Source: an uncultured Eubacterium sp. (GTDB taxonomy: Bacteria; Bacillota; Clostridia; Lachnospirales; Lachnospiraceae). Taken from it: 64,000 nt of DNA. The notes beneath the pieces are model-generated. The model saw nothing but the letters and a program-made list of their open reading frames with translations, did no database searches and was not told where the DNA came from. The stretch is taken from assembly GCA_910584065.1 (NCBI GenBank), contig CAJTZN010000004.1:1-64000 (forward strand), read 5' to 3'. Position numbers and translations under genes: made by a program. Positions 59,872 to 64,000 of the stretch are shown in pieces (the first letter of the stretch is position 1; each line of letters begins with the position of its first letter).

Positions 59872-61844
59872 TCACAAAAATTCTACTGCATATGTCACTT
59901 TTCGCATTCCGTTATTTTTCTCTATCAATGCCTTTAATCTTCTAAAGGTTTCATCCTTTAATGCAATATCATCTCGGAATGCTGAGTCTCTGAAAATGAA
60001 TTTTATTGGCAAAGGATCTATCTCTGCCAATTTGTCAATTAATTCACTTGTGATTTTTGTCTCAAGACAAACCAAGTAGCTATCCGCATAAAGGTAAGTA
60101 CGCGAGTACCCCCCCCCCCCCCGAACGCTTGTTCTATTCTCGACGATAAAGGCACATCTTTTTGTCTAAGCATTAATTCATACACTATATCCACATCCTT
60201 TGCATCTGGCATAAAATCAACAAGGTCTGGAGTAAATTCAAGCCGGTTGACATCTATCTGTCCTAAATCCATGAGAGAATTCCATCTAATGTTTGTATCT
60301 GCGGTTCTGAACACCTTAAATCCAATATCGATATCTGCATCTGGATGTTTTGACATTATATTATCTCCTGCTCTGCGGATACGCTCCTTGCCAATTTCAC
60401 ATATATTTTCAAAGCCAGCTTTATAAGGTTCTGAATCTCCTCCACATTTTTCTGCAACTTGTATTAGAATAAAACTGTTATTGCATTCTTTTTCTTGATT
60501 ATATTTCATCAGTGCATTTGTCAACGTTGCAGAACCACTAAAAAAATCTAACACAACTGCATTGCTTCTTTTTCCTAATACTAAATCAAAACAGTGATAC
60601 AGTGTCCCAATTGGTTTTGGTTTCGGAAACACTCTCTTGTCAAATCCTAAACTTACAAATTCCTCACTGCCCCTTTCAGAATTAACATCTTTAAATGTCC
60701 ATGCACTAGTCGGTTTAACTAGTGAACGACCTTCCAAATAGTCTTTTTCCATTATTCCCCACACTTTTCTGGTCGGCATGAATTTAGGTATTAATGAAGG
60801 TAGATTATCTTTTGCTGTATCAAGTCCCCACCGCCAATTCCCTTCTCTTCCATCTTCACGTTGAGGTTTAATCTGTATATAACCATCTGGTGCTTTCCCA
60901 TCACGAGATGGATAATAATCTCCTGTTTTTTCATTATAATAAAAATAATAAAACAGATTAGGTCTGTCCTCTCGCAAATCATTCTCTCCCGTTTTTCTTA
61001 AATCAATTTCTCTATACTTCTTGCCCTCGTCATCTATTTTATTGTATCTTTTAACAATTTTTTCATCTGTTGGTTCAAAACCATACCAACAAATCATGCT
61101 TTCACTTTTTGCATAAACCAATATATATTCATGTGCTGTTGCAATATACTTATCATCAGATCGTCCCTTAGGGTTATTCACATTGGCAATTATTCCCAAC
61201 ATGTTAGTCTCACCAAAGATTTCATTACATAAATGTTTCACATTCATAATTTCATTTTCGTCAATGCTTATAAAAATAACGCCATCATCTGTCAACAAAT
61301 CTTTTGCAATTAGTAATCTTGGATACATCATATTAAGCCAATTGGCATGATATCTATTACCAGATTTGCTATTCACTGTAAATCGCTCTCCCAATAAATC
61401 AGTATTTCCTTCCGCTAAATCACTTTCCTCTCCGCTCATTTCAAATGAATCATTATATACAAAATCTTTGCCCGTATTATATGGTGGATCTATATAAATC
61501 ATCTTAACAGCACCATAATAGTTTTGACGAAGCAACTTCAAAACTTCCAGATTGTCCCCTTCAATATAAAGATTTTCTGTCGTATCCGCATTCTTGCTAT
61601 CTTCCGGAATAAATTTCAGCGTTCTTCCAAAGACATCTTCCTGTGCTATCTTCTTTGCATTCTTCTTCCCTGCCCAGGTAAGCTCATACTTTTCACTGCC
61701 CACTTCCTGAAACTGTCCTAATTCTTCTTTCAATGCTTCAAAATCAACCTCTCCATCCTTTACTGCTGATGGGAACACCTGAGCCAGTTTTTTCACGTTA
61801 TCTCCAACAATATCGTTAATCTGTTGTGGTACTTTATTCTCCAT
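59872..61844 (-). CDS. mod: Type III DNA methyltransferase Mod subunit 2, phase-variable (out of frame here)
   Basis: Starts at ATG 61844 (GGAGG upstream). DPPYNTG is at 119-125; VVLDFFSGSATL is the SAM site. At 60109-60122 a run of 14 G on the coding strand makes the frame stop at 60039, giving 601 residues. The normal C-terminus (LVCLETKITSELIDKLAE, through to 59872) lies in the next frame. A run of 15 or 12 G would restore a 657- or 656-residue protein equal in end to Mod 1. The change removes only the last ~85 conserved residues, so the off state may be a shorter protein rather than none. A sequencing error in the run cannot be excluded. Confidence 0.88.
60109..60122. repeat. 14-base homopolymer (C on plus strand) in mod2
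   Basis: The longest homopolymer noted in the window and inside a coding region. Length modulo three decides whether the mod2 C-terminus is in frame: 14 is off, 15 or 12 is on. Such runs slip during replication and are the classic switch of phase-variable type III mod genes. Confidence 0.9.
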
Positions 61845-61858
61845 AGCCTATATCCTCC

Positions 61859-62578
61859 CTACACTTCCTCAAGATCAAGCGCTTGTATTTCTGACTTTAT
61901 CTCTTTATTTAGTTTCATTCGCTCGGCATTGGTAACTGCCGTCTTTAATTTACCTCTGGACATTACCAACTCTACATATTTCTGACATATTCGGGCAGTC
62001 CTGTCCAAATCGTACCAACTATTACCATCAAGCAATTTGTCCGTATGAACATATGCCTTCTCATGAACAATCATATATGCCTTGTAGAACCACTCTTTGT
62101 AAAGCTGCACTTTATCAGTCTTGTTTTTCAGCCTTTCATAATTCATATAAGCAAGAAGCCTTTCCCTATTACTGTCGGGAATTCCCAGCATATATTTGTC
62201 GGTAAGTAAATTCTGCTCTACCACGATCTGCCTATCATCCGTCTGATTCAGTCGCTTTATTGCAAGCGAATATACCTCATCCTTTGTGTCAAACATATGA
62301 ATCACACATAAAGGTTTTATAAGGTTCTGATAGGTAGCTGCAATGAAATTCGCATCTTTAATATTTGTCACCTCGACATTATAAAACTGTATGACCTGAC
62401 AACGATAGTCTTCACTATTTACTGATGGAATCTCTTCCCCGGCAATCTGAAACTCCAGCATTACAGATTTAACAGCATCTTTTATTCTCTTTTTAGCACC
62501 AGGCTTTAAATCCTTTGGAATAAAGTCCTTCAAAGCCACATTGACATCTGTCCTGTATGTATCCGGTATATCAAACAT
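61859..62578 (-). CDS. DUF4391-domain protein
   Basis: 239 residues matching DUF4391: MFDIPDTYRTDVNVALKDFI at the start, QVIQFYNVEVTNIKDANFIA, CVIHMFDTKDEVYSLAIKRL, and a helical C-terminus. The function is unknown, but these proteins occur between an SNF2-type helicase and Mod in type III-like loci. It is 14 bases before mod2 and co-transcribed. Possibly a structural partner of the helicase. Confidence 0.82.
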   Translation of the reverse strand: MFDIPDTYRTDVNVALKDFIPKDLKPGAKKRIKDAVKSVMLEFQIAGEEIPSVNSEDYRCQVIQFYNVEVTNIKDANFIAATYQNLIKPLCVIHMFDTKDEVYSLAIKRLNQTDDRQIVVEQNLLTDKYMLGIPDSNRERLLAYMNYERLKNKTDKVQLYKEWFYKAYMIVHEKAYVHTDKLLDGNSWYDLDRTARICQKYVELVMSRGKLKTAVTNAERMKLNKEIKSEIQALDLEEV

Positions 62579-62609
62579 ACAGTATCACCTCCAAATACTT
62601 GTGCCTTTT

Positions 62610-64000
62610 CTACTCCACTACCAGGAAAGAAATCAATTCAAAATCATCGGCAGTCTCATCAGCAAAAGCATTATTAAATCCACCAAAATCAAACATAAGC
62701 TGAGTAGCTTTAGACTCTTCTTCTCCCTTAATTGATTTAATTGCTTTATTCAGCAAATCAGAATAAAACTTCATATCCCTGGCATTATTTGTGCGAACAA
62801 AGAACTTTTGGAACAGCTCCATCACAGGTTTACTTTTACTATAGCATAGTTTACGAAACTGTTTGACTACTTCTCGAGCCTGTCCATTTCCCAAAAGTAC
62901 CTCTCCATTATTCTTCATATAGATGAGGTAATACGGATATAAGGAACTGTCTGATTTAGGTTTATTTGCATCATTACGATGCTTGAAGCAGAATAGTACC
63001 CCGGCACTCCCTCCATCTGTCACAGAATAAACACCTTTTGGAACTTTCTTAATCTCTGGTACATTTTGAATGTATTCTGACAACTCATTCAGATACTCAT
63101 TCATATTCAGATCAGTAAGCGAAATATTTTCGTTCGCATCCTCTATATCAATCACTTCATCCTTTAATCTTTCAAGCTGACGCTTTCTAAAATTGAAATC
63201 ATTCATCTCCGGAGTCAACACATCTTCATCACCGGTAGATACCAAATTTAATGTGGTCATCTTACCCTTTACCCTTGCTTCAAGTCCTAGATACTCATTC
63301 AACTCCATGTTAGGAAAGAAATTAATCATCTGAATATTGGAATTCTTACTTCCTATACGGTCAATACGACCAAATCTTTGTATCAGAGATACCGGGTTCC
63401 ATTGAATGTCAAAGTTAATAACTGTATCACAATCCTGCAAATTCTGACCTTCAGATATACAATCTGTACCAATTAATAAATCTATCTGTTCTTCTGCCGG
63501 AATCTCTTTTTTCATCTTTGATACCGGTGAAAATGCACACAATACAGAATTGAAATCACTATCCACATTCCTATTATTTGTGACCACTCTTTTTCCTGTA
63601 ACACATGCTGTAAATACTTCAAAGGTTCTCATATGTTCCGAAAGTTTACTGTACAAATAGTCTGCTGTATCTGCAAATGCAGTAAATATAATAACTTTGC
63701 GGTTCCCTTCATTGTATGGCGTTTCCTTGACCTTTTTTTCCACAATACCCATAAGTTCCCTAAGCTTCTGGTCTCTCTGCTCATCAAGAATGCGTTTGGC
63801 ATTTTTATAAATCTCAGCAATAATGTGTTTATCACTGGCTAAATCTTCCAAATAGTCATCCACCCTTAAGTGTTTGACATCTATCTCGTATTTTCCCTCA
63901 ATATATACATCTTCTAAATCGGTATCGTCAAAGTCTGCATCTTCCTCCGATACATTTCCGCTGCCTTTCAACAATAGCTGTTCCGTGCGCTCGATTCTCT
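62610..64000 (-). CDS. SNF2/DEAD-type helicase, C-terminal part (cut by window edge)
   Basis: The frame stays open to the window end, so the gene starts outside. The visible ~460 residues include HELICc motifs KVIIFTAFADTADYL, LIGTDCISEGQNLQDCD and LIQRFGRIDRIGS (motif VI), followed by a C-terminal domain with DGGSAGVLFCFKHRN. It is an ATP-driven translocase, first visible gene of the type III island, 31 bases before the DUF4391 gene. Its own active-site motif I is not in view. Confidence 0.85.
   Translation of the reverse strand, partial: RIERTEQLLLKGSGNVSEEDADFDDTDLEDVYIEGKYEIDVKHLRVDDYLEDLASDKHIIAEIYKNAKRILDEQRDQKLRELMGIVEKKVKETPYNEGNRKVIIFTAFADTADYLYSKLSEHMRTFEVFTACVTGKRVVTNNRNVDSDFNSVLCAFSPVSKMKKEIPAEEQIDLLIGTDCISEGQNLQDCDTVINFDIQWNPVSLIQRFGRIDRIGSKNSNIQMINFFPNMELNEYLGLEARVKGKMTTLNLVSTGDEDVLTPEMNDFNFRKRQLERLKDEVIDIEDANENISLTDLNMNEYLNELSEYIQNVPEIKKVPKGVYSVTDGGSAGVLFCFKHRNDANKPKSDSSLYPYYLIYMKNNGEVLLGNGQAREVVKQFRKLCYSKSKPVMELFQKFFVRTNNARDMKFYSDLLNKAIKSIKGEEESKATQLMFDFGGFNNAFADETADDFELISFLVVE

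Noticed and set aside
51871..64000. CRISPR array near the cas3 remnant
   Set aside because: No regularly spaced direct repeats were seen in the intergenic spaces, and genes fill almost all of the region.

Overview
The window reads as chromosomal DNA of an anaerobic Firmicute, most likely a Clostridia member near Lachnospiraceae. This is inferred from AGGAGG-type ribosome sites, sigma-A promoters, several ECF sigma/membrane-regulator pairs, a SleL/YaaH-like LysM-GH18 enzyme, YqeG, a fused AroD-AroK protein and a Gram-positive RND pump. No rRNA, tRNA or CRISPR array was seen. Almost everything is on the minus strand; the only clear plus-strand genes are a two-component system at 16.3-18.3 kb.

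Left accessory region (1-9.3 kb). A block of about 0.9 kb carrying an ECF sigma factor and the start of its membrane-bound partner occurs twice, 5 kb apart (1-1153 and 5027-5932). Between the copies lie an AbiEi/AbiEii toxin-antitoxin pair, a probable 43-residue ORF and an SH3 protein. The left copy carries a 175-bp MITE-like element next to the sigma promoter; the right copy preserves the exact empty site. Next come a response-regulator remnant and a large AT-rich SIR2-STAND protein, a likely anti-phage gene.

Middle region (9.3-25 kb). An XRE regulator lies between two clusters of short palindromes. It is followed by a MacA-like adaptor with a MacB-core-like protein but no ATPase, a sugar ABC importer whose binding protein has an extra N-terminal Asp-box region, the two-component system, and an ECF sigma/DUF4179-like pair. 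A compact three-gene operon follows (GNAT acetyltransferase, unknown protein, SecB-like chaperone), then a GH39 glycosidase, a nucleosidase and FabH.

Housekeeping core (25-51.8 kb). EF-P, DUF1622, AroD-AroK, Xaa-Pro peptidase, YqeG, two ATPases, ArgRS and AroA are followed by a Big2 surface protein, a fourth ECF pair, DJ-1, an RluA-type synthase, an M23 peptidase, MurI, an RND pump with a long coiled coil, a LysM-GH18 enzyme, a Wzx-like flippase and a CapD/PglF-like dehydratase.

Right defence island (51.8-64 kb). In transcription order: an SNF2-type helicase (cut by the window edge), DUF4391, a type III methyltransferase with a 14-G tract that puts its last ~85 residues out of frame, a second Mod with a different central region, a DUF1016 nuclease with its catalytic part deleted, the type III Res subunit, and a decayed cas3 with an in-frame stop and no Walker A motif. 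The most notable systems are this apparently phase-variable two-Mod type III locus and the GNAT-unknown-SecB operon, a candidate chaperone-controlled toxin-antitoxin system.
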